Positions 1 to 7,919 of a DNA stretch of 43,251 bases are shown here, in pieces; positions within the stretch are counted from its first letter, which is position 1, and every line of letters starts with the position of its first letter. This DNA comes from Muribaculaceae bacterium. Its GTDB lineage: Bacteria; Bacteroidota; Bacteroidia; Bacteroidales; Muribaculaceae. The stretch covers positions 1-43,251 of the forward strand of contig JAGAUF010000056.1 in the NCBI GenBank assembly GCA_017620885.1, given 5' to 3'. The notes under the pieces were generated by a model. That model was not told where the DNA came from, ran no database searches, and saw only the letters and a list, made by a program, of their open reading frames with translations. A program made the translations under genes and the position numbers.

Positions 1-383
1 AGCTTATCTAAGATGAAATTAAAACGGGGAGGGAGGGGGTAAAAAGGGCTTGTATGATACGGCCTTTTGAGACTACAAAAGTACAAAAAAATCTTGAGAT
101 GAGAAAATTTTCCGACGGTGAATTTGAGGGTAAATTTAAGATTTATGTTTGTAATGCGATGTTGGCGGCAGGGGTGGTGAAAAAGGATTTTCAAGGGTGA
201 AGGTTTGGATAAATTATGAATTTTTGGCACGCAATTTGCATCGAGTGATTGTTATAATGATATACGCGCAATTTCGAGGTGGGGAAGGGAACAGATTTTC
301 TGTTTGAGAATTGTTATAAAATGCATATAAATGGGAAAGAGATTGCGGATTAATAATAAAAGAATAAGAAAGGGAAAAATAAT
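1..383. other. Intergenic region upstream of clpC
   Basis: No convincing gene is visible in this stretch. It holds a G-rich tract at 26-48 with four runs of three or more G (possible G-quadruplex). A TAnnTTTG-like box lies on the minus strand at 83-76 and could drive a gene outside the window. On the plus strand TATGTTTG lies at 144-151, with TTTG at 123-126, as a weak candidate promoter for clpC. The 17-base spacing is shorter than the usual 19-21, so this promoter is doubtful. Confidence 0.4.
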
Positions 384-2978
384 ATGAGTATTGATTATTC
401 AAAACGTTTCAGACCCTTGATAGAATTAGCGGCAGCGGAGGCGAAGGCCTTCGGCACGCAGATGATTCTGGGGGAACATTTTTTGCTTGGCGTCCTGAGA
501 CAGAAGACCGGTACGGCATACAAGATACTTCGTCAGCTTCGAGTGGATGTCGATTCGATGATTTCGGAGCTGGAGGGATATATCACGAGCTTTAACAATC
601 CGGATGAGCCGTCGACGTATCTTTTCAATGATCAGTATAAGATTTCGATGGCCGGCGTCCGTATGCTTCAGAAGGCTACAGTTGAGGCTCGCAAGATGCG
701 TGCGTCGGTTATAGGGGGAGAGCATATACTGCTTGCGATACTTCACGACAGCACGGCATTTGGCTCGGAGTTTCTTGTAGATTTCAAGAAGCGTTATCTG
801 AATTTTGAGATTTCGATTCAGAGTCTGGACAGTGCTCCTGATCAGGAGTCAAATGAAAGCGACGAAGAGGATGATGATGAGTCTCTGAAGGAAGAGGGGA
901 TTTCGTCATCACGGAGCGGGGTATTTCAAGGTGGTCAGCAAGGTGCGAAGCGAGGAAACGGCAAGACACCGACGCTTGATAAATATGGCTATGATATGAC
1001 AAAAGCTGCGGCAGAGGGTCGTCTTGATCCGATAGTGGGTCGAGAGCGGGAGATACAGCGACTGGCGCAGATATTGTCGCGTCGCAAGAAGAACAATCCT
1101 GTATTGATAGGAGAGCCGGGCGTGGGTAAATCCGCTATTGTGGAGGGCTTGGCGAGTCTTATCAATGCGAAGCGAGTTTCACGTGTTTTGCTTGACAAGC
1201 GCGTTGTCGGTCTTGATATGGCGTCGGTTGTCGCCGGCACGAAATATCGTGGCCAGTTTGAGGAGCGCTTGAAAGCCATTCTCACGGAATTGTCGTCGAA
1301 TCCTGATGTGATTCTTTTCATTGACGAGATTCATACGATAGTCGGTGCAGGAGCTTCGCCCGGTTCGATGGATGCGGCGAATATTCTGAAACCGGCACTC
1401 GCTCGTGGAGAGATACAATGTATCGGCGCTACAACTCTTGATGAATATCGCACTAATATCGAGAAAGATGGAGCGCTTGAGCGTTGTTTCCAGAAGGTCG
1501 TTGTTGATCCGACGACGCGTGCAGAAACGCTTGCAATCCTCAAACGTGTGAAGGATAAATATGAGGAGCATCATAAAGTGACCTATACCGACGCGGCTCT
1601 TGAGGCGTGTGTGGATCTGACAGACCGCTATGTGAGCGATCGCAATTTCCCGGACAAAGCGCTTGATGCTTTGGATGAGGCCGGATCGCGCGTACATATC
1701 ACGGAGATGAAGGTGCCTGAGGAGATAGAGAATATCGAGGCGTCTCTTGCGAAAGTTTCGGAAGGGAAACAGCAGGCAGCGCGCAGTCAGGATTTTGAGC
1801 TGGCGGCCAATCTTCGCGATAAAGAGGTGAATATGAAGAAGGAATATGAGGCTCTTAAGGAGAAGTGGCTTTCGGCAGCAGAGAAGGATCGGTCGGTGGT
1901 CGATGAGGATAAAGTGCGCGAGGTTGTAGCGATTATGACCGGAGTGCCGACGCAACGCATCGCGCAGGCCGAGGGCGCCCGCTTGCTGAAGATGGGAGAG
2001 TCGCTGAAGGGGTGTGTGATCGGTCAGGATGATGCTATCGCGAAGGTGGTGAAAGCCATTCAGCGTAACCGTATCGGACTGAAGGATCCCAACAAGCCTA
2101 TCGGGACGTTTATGTTCTTGGGACCGACGGGAGTCGGCAAGACGCATCTTGCGAAGAAATTGTCGGAGTATCTTTTCGATTCCAGAGATTCGTTGATTCG
2201 CATCGATATGAGTGAATATATGGAGAAATTTACCGTTTCTCGTCTTGTGGGAGCACCTCCGGGCTATGTTGGCTATGAAGAGGGTGGACAGCTTACCGAG
2301 AAGGTGAGACGGAAACCGTATTCGGTAGTTCTTCTGGACGAAATAGAGAAGGCCAACCCTGATGTATTCAATCTTCTGCTTCAAGTAATGGATGAGGGAC
2401 GTCTTACGGATTCTCTCGGGCGAAAGATTGATTTCAAGAATACGATTCTGATTATGACGAGCAATGTCGGATCGCGTCAGCTGAAGGATTTTGGCGGAGG
2501 CGTTGGCTTCAACACTGCCGTCGTAAGCAAGGAGCAGGCGAGCGGTGTGATATCGAAGGCGTTGAACCGTGCATTTTCGCCGGAATTCCTCAACCGTGTA
2601 GATGACATCATAATGTTTGATCAATTGGATCGAGATGCTATTTCAAAGATTATCGAAGTGGAGCTGAAGGATTTCTACGATCGCATTTCATCGCTTGGCT
2701 TCGAGCTTAATCTGACGAAAGCGGCGAAGGACTTTATAGCCGATAAGGGTTATGACAGGAATTACGGTGCGCGTCCGTTGAAGAGGGCTATTCAGAAGTA
2801 TCTGGAGGATGACCTCGCCGAACTTATTCTGAACATTAACGCCGACGGCAATATGTCGGGAGGCGTGATAAATGTGGATTATAAGGATGGTGAATCGAAA
2901 CTGACGTTTGAATATGTGCCTGATCTCGAAGTGACGCTGACTGATGACAATTCCGAACCGGAAAGTCAGAGTGAGTAA
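384..2978 (+). CDS. clpC: ClpC-type AAA+ ATPase of the Clp protease (Hsp100)
   Basis: Cytosolic AAA+ unfoldase that feeds proteins to ClpP. The 864-residue protein has the full family layout. Two N-terminal Clp repeats span about residues 5-145, followed by a very acidic Asp/Glu linker (about 155-172). The first AAA module has Walker A GEPGVGKS (243-250) and Walker B ILFIDEIH (about 311-318). A UVR-type coiled coil lies near 470-497, the second AAA module has GPTGVGKT (about 583-590), and a ClpB-D2 small domain ends the protein. A GVGF tripeptide-loop candidate near residue 705 fits ClpP binding and, with the UVR segment, favours ClpC over ClpB or ClpA. It is monocistronic: a gene on the opposite strand follows and a hairpin separates them. 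The adaptor is not in the window. Confidence 0.95.
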   Translation: MSIDYSKRFRPLIELAAAEAKAFGTQMILGEHFLLGVLRQKTGTAYKILRQLRVDVDSMISELEGYITSFNNPDEPSTYLFNDQYKISMAGVRMLQKATVEARKMRASVIGGEHILLAILHDSTAFGSEFLVDFKKRYLNFEISIQSLDSAPDQESNESDEEDDDESLKEEGISSSRSGVFQGGQQGAKRGNGKTPTLDKYGYDMTKAAAEGRLDPIVGREREIQRLAQILSRRKKNNPVLIGEPGVGKSAIVEGLASLINAKRVSRVLLDKRVVGLDMASVVAGTKYRGQFEERLKAILTELSSNPDVILFIDEIHTIVGAGASPGSMDAANILKPALARGEIQCIGATTLDEYRTNIEKDGALERCFQKVVVDPTTRAETLAILKRVKDKYEEHHKVTYTDAALEACVDLTDRYVSDRNFPDKALDALDEAGSRVHITEMKVPEEIENIEASLAKVSEGKQQAARSQDFELAANLRDKEVNMKKEYEALKEKWLSAAEKDRSVVDEDKVREVVAIMTGVPTQRIAQAEGARLLKMGESLKGCVIGQDDAIAKVVKAIQRNRIGLKDPNKPIGTFMFLGPTGVGKTHLAKKLSEYLFDSRDSLIRIDMSEYMEKFTVSRLVGAPPGYVGYEEGGQLTEKVRRKPYSVVLLDEIEKANPDVFNLLLQVMDEGRLTDSLGRKIDFKNTILIMTSNVGSRQLKDFGGGVGFNTAVVSKEQASGVISKALNRAFSPEFLNRVDDIIMFDQLDRDAISKIIEVELKDFYDRISSLGFELNLTKAAKDFIADKGYDRNYGARPLKRAIQKYLEDDLAELILNINADGNMSGGVINVDYKDGESKLTFEYVPDLEVTLTDDNSEPESQSE

Positions 2979-3000
2979 ATGTTGGAAATATAAAAATGAA

Positions 3001-3036
3001 AAAAGCGTGCCTTTCTGATGGGGCACGCTTTTTTAT
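3001..3036. terminator. Bidirectional intrinsic terminator between clpC and the convergent barrel gene
   Basis: An 11-bp stem (AAAAGCGTGCC with GGCACGCTTTT) closes a loop of about 10 bases. A T run follows on the plus strand and an A run precedes it, so it can act in both directions. It sits between two convergent stop codons. Confidence 0.8.
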
Positions 3037-3054
3037 TGGTATTTCGGATGGGTG

Positions 3055-3645
3055 TTAGAAATTTACGCCAAAAGATATGTTTCCGAAAAATATGTCTTGA
3101 ATTGAGAGACCGGTGCTTGGGCTCTGTCGGGTGTCGAGGTGGAAGTATTCGCATCCGATGATGATGTGGCTTTTGAATCGTCGCGACATTGCGAGGTTTA
3201 TACCGAGTCCAAGATTGGTTTTTATTCCACCTTTGGCGTTGGTGTCTTCAAGGGTATTGAAGCTGTAACCGACTTTTGCATTGAGGAATAAAAGTGATGG
3301 TTTGCTTCGGAAGGAGGAGCGGAACATCGCATAGACGGGGATGAACATGTTGGAATTTCCGAATGCTCGGTGAATTCCGGCGCCAACGCCGAGAGTCCGT
3401 ATCCAAGAGTTTTTGTAGCCGAAGAATGCGTCGATGTCGAAGGTAGAGAGGTTGTTGCCGGTCATATCGACAGATGCTCCTATTTCTGCTCCCCATGTGA
3501 AGCGGCTGATAAATAGAGGTTTGGATGCCTCGGGGAACAGGCTGTCGGGTGAGGGGATTGAGTCGGAGGGGATTGCTTGTGCGACTGCCGGTATTGAGAG
3601 GAGGAATAAGAGTATGGATGTGAGGAAGATTTTCAGTTTCGTCAT
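3055..3645 (-). CDS. Small outer-membrane beta-barrel protein
   Basis: I do not recognise a named family, but the protein (196 residues from the chosen start) looks like a small porin-like or OmpA-barrel-like outer-membrane protein. It has a clear signal peptide (MTKLKIFL then a Leu-rich core ending AVAQA). Alternating polar and hydrophobic strands with many Gly and aromatic residues follow, including phrases such as GAEIGASVD and LGLGINLAMS. The chain ends in an aromatic Phe (SFGVNF), the usual barrel-insertion signal. A longer reading frame begins at 3705, but the promoter at 3676-3706 lies inside that extension. The ATG at 3645 is therefore the credible start, leaving a leader of about 25 bases. 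It is transcribed alone, downstream of the rpoD terminator. Ligand or function cannot be inferred. Confidence 0.75.
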   Translation of the reverse strand: MTKLKIFLTSILLFLLSIPAVAQAIPSDSIPSPDSLFPEASKPLFISRFTWGAEIGASVDMTGNNLSTFDIDAFFGYKNSWIRTLGVGAGIHRAFGNSNMFIPVYAMFRSSFRSKPSLLFLNAKVGYSFNTLEDTNAKGGIKTNLGLGINLAMSRRFKSHIIIGCEYFHLDTRQSPSTGLSIQDIFFGNISFGVNF

Positions 3646-3675
3646 AGATGCAAATGATTTTTTTGCGTTGCGGTG

Positions 3676-3706
3676 CAAAATTAGTAAAAAATCGGGAATT
3701 GACAAA
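3676..3706 (-). promoter_or_regulatory. Promoter of the small barrel gene
   Basis: Read on the minus strand, TTTG (3706-3703) is followed after 19 bases by TAATTTTG (3683-3676). This is a full match to the Bacteroides-type TTTG/TAnnTTTG promoter. It decides the start of the downstream gene. Confidence 0.8.
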
Positions 3707-3742
3707 AATGGGCAGTTGAGCGGGTTATGGAAAGAGGGGGAA

Positions 3743-3768
3743 TAAAAAAAGCCCCGAGGAGGGGCTTT
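3743..3768 (-). terminator. rpoD terminator
   Basis: An 8-bp stem (AAAGCCCC at 3748-3755 with GGGGCTTT at 3761-3768) with a 5-base loop lies downstream of the rpoD stop. On the minus strand a run of seven T follows. Confidence 0.85.
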
Positions 3769-3820
3769 ATATGGTTTTGTGAGAATATTATTATGAAGAA
3801 TGTGTCGAGACGACGATGTA

Positions 3821-4675
3821 TTAGAGATAGCTTTTGAGCAGGACGCTGTGTTTGCCTCTGAGTCGTCGGATAGCTTTCTCTTTAATCTGGCGAACGCGTT
3901 CGCGAGTCAGATTGAATTTTGCGCCGATTTCTTCAAGGGTCATTTCCTGACATCCGATACCGAAGAACATTTTGATGATTTCTCTGTCGCGTTCTTCAAG
4001 CTGCTGCAGAGCGCGGTCTACTTCCGTGACGAGGGATTCGTAGTTGAGGCTTGAATCGGCCTGCGGGCTGTCGTCGTTTGTCATAACGTCGAGCAGGGAG
4101 TTGTCCTCGCCGTCGGAGAAAGGAGCGTCGACGGAAACGGAACGGCCGGATCCGCGCATCGTATCGGTGATTTTTTCCGTGGGTATTTCGAGCATTTCAG
4201 AGAGTTCGTCTTCTGAAGGCTTGCGCTGATTTTCTTGCTCGAAAGAAGCAGCGAGCTTGTTGATGCGTCGAAGCACACCTTCCTGATTAAGAGGAAGACG
4301 GACAATTCTCGATTGTTCAGCGAGCGCCTGCAGGATGGCTTGTCTAATCCACCATACTGCGTAAGAGATGAATTTGAATCCTCTGGTTTCGTCGAATTTT
4401 TTTGCTGCTTTGATCAGGCCAACGTTTCCTTCGTTAATAAGATCGGGGAGTGAAAGTCCCTGATTCTGATATTGTTTAGCGACGGAAACGACGAATCGTA
4501 GATTGGCTCGGACAAGTTTGTCCAAAGCGCGCTGGTCGCCCTGCTTGATGCGCTGGGCGAGCTCCACTTCATCTTGGACGCTGATCATTTCTTCACGTCC
4601 GATTTCCTGAAGATATTTGTCGATCGAGGCACTGCCGCGATTTGTAATTGCTTTACCTATTTTTAGCTGTCTCAT
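3821..4675 (-). CDS. rpoD: Primary (RpoD-family) RNA polymerase sigma factor
   Basis: Directs RNA polymerase to housekeeping promoters. The 284-residue form beginning [14 protein letters not shown] is the usual short primary sigma of Bacteroidota, without the large region 1.1 and non-conserved insert of E. coli sigma-70. Region 2 is strongly conserved ([16 protein letters not shown] through [12 protein letters not shown], about residues 55-115) and includes the -10 recognition helix. Region 3 follows. Region 4 carries the helix-turn-helix [28 protein letters not shown] near the end. The open frame extends to 4744, but the upstream 23 codons are not family-like, so the ATG at 4675 is chosen. 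Its expected promoter type, TTTG/TAnnTTTG, occurs repeatedly in this window. Confidence 0.95.
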   Translation of the reverse strand: MRQLKIGKAITNRGSASIDKYLQEIGREEMISVQDEVELAQRIKQGDQRALDKLVRANLRFVVSVAKQYQNQGLSLPDLINEGNVGLIKAAKKFDETRGFKFISYAVWWIRQAILQALAEQSRIVRLPLNQEGVLRRINKLAASFEQENQRKPSEDELSEMLEIPTEKITDTMRGSGRSVSVDAPFSDGEDNSLLDVMTNDDSPQADSSLNYESLVTEVDRALQQLEERDREIIKMFFGIGCQEMTLEEIGAKFNLTRERVRQIKEKAIRRLRGKHSVLLKSYL

Positions 4676-4852
4676 TGTGCATAAATGGTTAATGACAGAA
4701 TATGTGCGGGGCATACAACGGCTCCGTACATATTCCCTCGTCATTGTATAACGTATGGGAATTGGAATTATTGCATAAGGATGTGTAAAAATTTACAATT
4801 TTGTTGTCATTGAGGTGTATGTGGTGTTTAAATTGTTGATTGTCAAATAAAT

Positions 4853-4898
4853 AAAAATACTCCAAAAAGTGTGAAAGTCACTTTTTTGGAGTATTTTT
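4853..4898 (-). terminator. htrA terminator
   Basis: A long stem of about 19 bp (left arm 4853-4871, right arm 4879-4898) has one bulged T and a 7-base loop. It lies downstream of the HtrA stop codon and is followed by T-rich sequence on the minus strand. Confidence 0.8.
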
Positions 4899-4944
4899 TT
4901 ATTCTGGATGTGAAGAATTGTCCTAAAACGGTTTCGGCACGGAC

Positions 4945-6420
4945 TTATTCCTCAAGGTTGACAGCGAAGTAGTGTTTTTTCCCGGTGGGATATACTCCCT
5001 GAATAATGAGGAGCTTGTCGCCGTCGCCTTTAATAACCCGATTATAGATGTCTTCGATATCTTCGGGGGTCTTGACGATTTGGTTATTGACTTCGGTGAT
5101 GACGAATCCGGCCTTCATATTGGAATCTTTGAACGGACCGGGATTCACCTCAACGACCTGAACACCATTTGAGAGTCCGAGGGACTGGAGAGTGGATTCG
5201 CTTGCCTTCATGAAGATGCAGCCTGCCTCGCTGAAATCAGTTTTCTTGGTTACATTTGTGTTGCCCTGAGTATTGCGGAGCGTGGCTGTTTTTGTATGTT
5301 TTTTATTGTCGCGGTAGAAGGTGAGGGAAATTGTGTCGCCCGGGCGGTACTTGCTCATCTGCTCGGAAAGCTCAGAGATAGTGTGGACTTCGACACCATT
5401 GATTGCAGTGATGACGTCGTTTTCCTGCAGGCCTATTTCTTTGGCAGTGCTTCGGTCGCTGACAGTTGCAACGATTACTCCGGCTTTGACTGCGGTGATG
5501 TTTTTGTCTTTAGCAATTTTTGCGTCGAGGTTGGCTACCGTGCAACCGAGAACAGCTCTCTGAACAGTGCCGTACTGACGAATGTCAGTGATTACTTTCT
5601 TGACAATAGTTGTCGGGATGGCGAAGGAGAATCCGGCGTAAGTTCCGGTATTGCTGTAAATGGCGGAGTTGATTCCGACGAGTTCACCTTTAAGATTCAC
5701 GAGAGCGCCACCGCTGTTACCGGGGTTAAGGGCGGCGTCGGTCTGGATGAATGATTCGATACCCATTTTGCCGTTTGAGCCACCTTGTCCGAGGCTACGT
5801 GCCTTAGCGCTGACGATTCCGGCCGTTACGGTAGAGTTGAAGCCGAAGGGGTTTCCGACTGCGAGGACCCATTCACCGACTTTGAGGTTATCGCTGTCGC
5901 CGAATGAGATTGGGGAGAGGCCATTAGCATCGATTTTGATCAATGCGAGGTCGGTGGCTTCGTCTGTGCCGATGATTCGAGCTTCGAGGGTTGAGTTGTC
6001 GTTAAGGAGTACTTCGAGCTTGTCGGCACCATCGATGACGTGATTGTTGGTTACGATGTATCCGTCGTCAGTGATTATGACACCGGAGCCGAGGCCTGTC
6101 TGTACGGGTTCGTTCTTGCCGGGTTGCTGGCGTCGAGGTTGCTGCTGGCGAGGCATAGGACTTCCGAAGAAGAAGTCAAACATATCGAAAGGATCATAAC
6201 CTTGCGAGGAGTAGCCGCGCTGAGGCTGGCTGGCAAAGCTCTTAATGCAGACAACAGCATTGACAGTTTTTTCTGCAGCTACAGTAAAGTCGTTGTCGAA
6301 TGACTGTGAGTTAGATGTTCGGATGAATTTTGCCGATGTATCCTGAGCGGATACTGCGGGGGCGCAAAAAGCAGCCAATAGCATAGCTGCAAAAGTGCCT
6401 CTGATAAAAACTCTGTTCAT
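4945..6420 (-). CDS. Periplasmic HtrA/DegP-type serine protease (Do family)
   Basis: Envelope quality-control protease and chaperone. A signal peptide (about residues 1-25, ending PAVSA) exports it. The trypsin-like domain carries a complete catalytic triad: His127 in TNNHVID, Asp157 in ATDLALIKI and Ser236 in NPGNSGGAL. A Gln/Arg/Pro-rich loop (about 90-105) before the protease core corresponds to the flexible LA loop. Two PDZ domains follow (about 290-385 and 400-485), giving the 491-residue protease-PDZ-PDZ layout of DegP/DegQ. I cannot distinguish DegP from DegQ. It has its own terminator and a 415-bp upstream intergenic region that holds a TAGGAA-TG-TTCCTA palindrome, so separate, possibly stress-linked control is likely. 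Confidence 0.93.
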   Translation of the reverse strand: MNRVFIRGTFAAMLLAAFCAPAVSAQDTSAKFIRTSNSQSFDNDFTVAAEKTVNAVVCIKSFASQPQRGYSSQGYDPFDMFDFFFGSPMPRQQQPRRQQPGKNEPVQTGLGSGVIITDDGYIVTNNHVIDGADKLEVLLNDNSTLEARIIGTDEATDLALIKIDANGLSPISFGDSDNLKVGEWVLAVGNPFGFNSTVTAGIVSAKARSLGQGGSNGKMGIESFIQTDAALNPGNSGGALVNLKGELVGINSAIYSNTGTYAGFSFAIPTTIVKKVITDIRQYGTVQRAVLGCTVANLDAKIAKDKNITAVKAGVIVATVSDRSTAKEIGLQENDVITAINGVEVHTISELSEQMSKYRPGDTISLTFYRDNKKHTKTATLRNTQGNTNVTKKTDFSEAGCIFMKASESTLQSLGLSNGVQVVEVNPGPFKDSNMKAGFVITEVNNQIVKTPEDIEDIYNRVIKGDGDKLLIIQGVYPTGKKHYFAVNLEE

Positions 6421-6737
6421 ATTGTCAGTTGTGTTATATTTTATTGTGGTGTTAGGAATGTTCCTACATTATATATAAAGGGGAAAATGGAGAAATGTTA
6501 CATTGAAGGGGTGGATTTATGTTTTTTTAATTTATTTTGAGGATTATGGGCAGGGATGAAATTTTAGTCGGAAAATTTTAGGTGAAAGTTTGGGAAAGCA
6601 AATTTGGAATATCTTCGTTTTCTTATTAATTTTGTACCTTATTTGTGCAAAAAGAGGACAGCGATTCGGAAAAACGAGATAATTGTCGGATTTCTGAGGC
6701 TTTTCCGAGTGATTGATATTCTGACAGACAGAGAGTT
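6421..6737. other. Divergent control region between htrA and the L,D-transpeptidase
   Basis: This region holds the 5' leader of htrA on the minus strand and the promoter at 6603-6634 on the plus strand. A palindrome TAGGAA-TG-TTCCTA lies at 6453-6466, 33 bases before the htrA start. On the minus strand it contains GGAAC, the usual -35 motif of many ECF sigma factors. I see no matching -10 element with confidence. Confidence 0.4.
6603..6634 (+). promoter_or_regulatory. Promoter of the L,D-transpeptidase transcript
   Basis: TTTGG at 6603-6607 and TAATTTTG at 6627-6634 are 19 bases apart, a full match to the Bacteroides-type consensus. Initiation near 6641 would leave a leader of about 195 bases that includes the 32-codon ORF at 6738. 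Confidence 0.75.
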
Positions 6738-6836
6738 ATGCCGGCTAATATGAATCCTTTGCAGGCGCGTTGCCTGAGTGGGCACGACGGTATAGATAAT
6801 TTGTTGGAATATTATTTTATTTATAGAAACATTTAA
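6738..6836 (+). CDS. Possible 32-residue leader ORF coupled to the L,D-transpeptidase
   Basis: An ATG at 6738 opens a 32-codon frame that reads MPANMNPLQARCL and ends EYYFIYRNI. Its TAA (6834-6836) overlaps the ATG at 6836 of the next gene in a TAATG junction, the arrangement typical of translational coupling. It lies after the promoter at 6603-6634, so it should be in the mRNA. I recognise no family and there is no signal peptide. It may be a regulatory upstream ORF, a small protein or chance. The junction geometry is the only firm evidence. Confidence 0.35.
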   Translation: MPANMNPLQARCLSGHDGIDNLLEYYFIYRNI

Positions 6837-7870
6837 TGATGAAAGAGATATTAACGATGAGAATTTTGAGGTTTGCCCCTATTTATATAATTCTAATTGC
6901 GATGTTTATGACGACGGGATGTGGAGGTAAAGTGGAGAGTGCAGACACTCTTCCTGACACGATGCCGGAAATGGTTGATACAGTGCCACTTGATACGGTG
7001 AAGCGCGATGATGGCACGCCGTATATCAGGATGCGGACTGCGGAAGATGCGTACAGATTTATAGAAAGGTCAGGGCATGCAGCGGAGTACAAGCGCGGTA
7101 TTATATATCCGATGATAGCGGAGAATCTGGAATATGCAGAGAAATTGCTGAATAACAGTCATCCGCGTTTTATCGTTGTGGATAAAGGCTCGATGCGAGT
7201 GATCCTGTATAATAAATATGGCGTGGAGGAGGAGAATTTCGGAATGGCGTGTTCCCGTCGTTTCGGAACGAAGCATAAGAAGGCTGATAACCGCACGCCT
7301 GAGGGATTCTTTTCGGTAGAGGGAATCTATAACAGCACAGACTGGCTGTTTACCGACGATAACGGAGTTACGCATCCGGGTAAAGGGGTTTTCGGCCCGC
7401 GGTTTATTCGCTTGCGTATTCCCAATACGTCGCAGATCGGAATTCACGGCACGTCTTCGCCGGGAAGTATAGGTGGGCGTCGCAGCCACGGCTGTATTCG
7501 AATCACCAACGACAATATCCTTCATCTTGTGAAGCTTGTTGAGAAGGATATGCCGGTAATTGTCAGTCCGGGTCCTGCGGACCGTAAGGTGAATGAGGAT
7601 GAGGGTTATTATGTATATTCCGTTAAGACGGGATATGAGGAGAAAGAATTCAAGGCTCCTGAGAAGAAGAAGAGCAATAATGTTGGCTCGCAGAAGAGTA
7701 CAGTGGCTGCACAAGATTCAATCCAATCGAGTGGTGCTGCGGCGTCAGGACCCTCGGCAGGCAGTGTAGAGACGGAGCCTTCCGTGCCGGAGACTAAGCC
7801 GTCGGTAGAGTCGCCGAAGGAGACGGCATCGCCCGCAACAGGGAGTGAAGCGTCCGGGCAAACAGAATAA
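6836..7870 (+). CDS. L,D-transpeptidase lipoprotein (YkuD family)
   Basis: Predicted envelope enzyme that forms or edits peptidoglycan 3-3 cross-links, or attaches proteins to peptidoglycan, through an active-site cysteine. The N-terminus is a lipoprotein signal with the lipid-carrying cysteine at about residue 29 (MTTGC). The YkuD domain spans about 110-245. It has the HGTSSPGSIGGRRSHGCIRI signature, with His204 and catalytic Cys220. The last 75 residues are low-complexity Ser/Pro/Ala/Glu-rich sequence, probably disordered. The first ATG at 6836 is preferred over the ATG at 6857 because it abuts the preceding short ORF. The ftsK gene follows after 49 bases, linking cell-wall work to division. 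Confidence 0.88.
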   Translation: MMKEILTMRILRFAPIYIILIAMFMTTGCGGKVESADTLPDTMPEMVDTVPLDTVKRDDGTPYIRMRTAEDAYRFIERSGHAAEYKRGIIYPMIAENLEYAEKLLNNSHPRFIVVDKGSMRVILYNKYGVEEENFGMACSRRFGTKHKKADNRTPEGFFSVEGIYNSTDWLFTDDNGVTHPGKGVFGPRFIRLRIPNTSQIGIHGTSSPGSIGGRRSHGCIRITNDNILHLVKLVEKDMPVIVSPGPADRKVNEDEGYYVYSVKTGYEEKEFKAPEKKKSNNVGSQKSTVAAQDSIQSSGAAASGPSAGSVETEPSVPETKPSVESPKETASPATGSEASGQTE

Positions 7871-7919
7871 GAAACTATAATGTAAGCAAAATGAAACTTA
7901 CATTTTCTGTGGAACTGAA

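Noticed and set aside
1179..2624. Long open frame of 481 codons antisense to clpC
   Set aside because: It lies wholly opposite the well-conserved clpC, has no recognisable domain, and its composition fits a codon-bias shadow.
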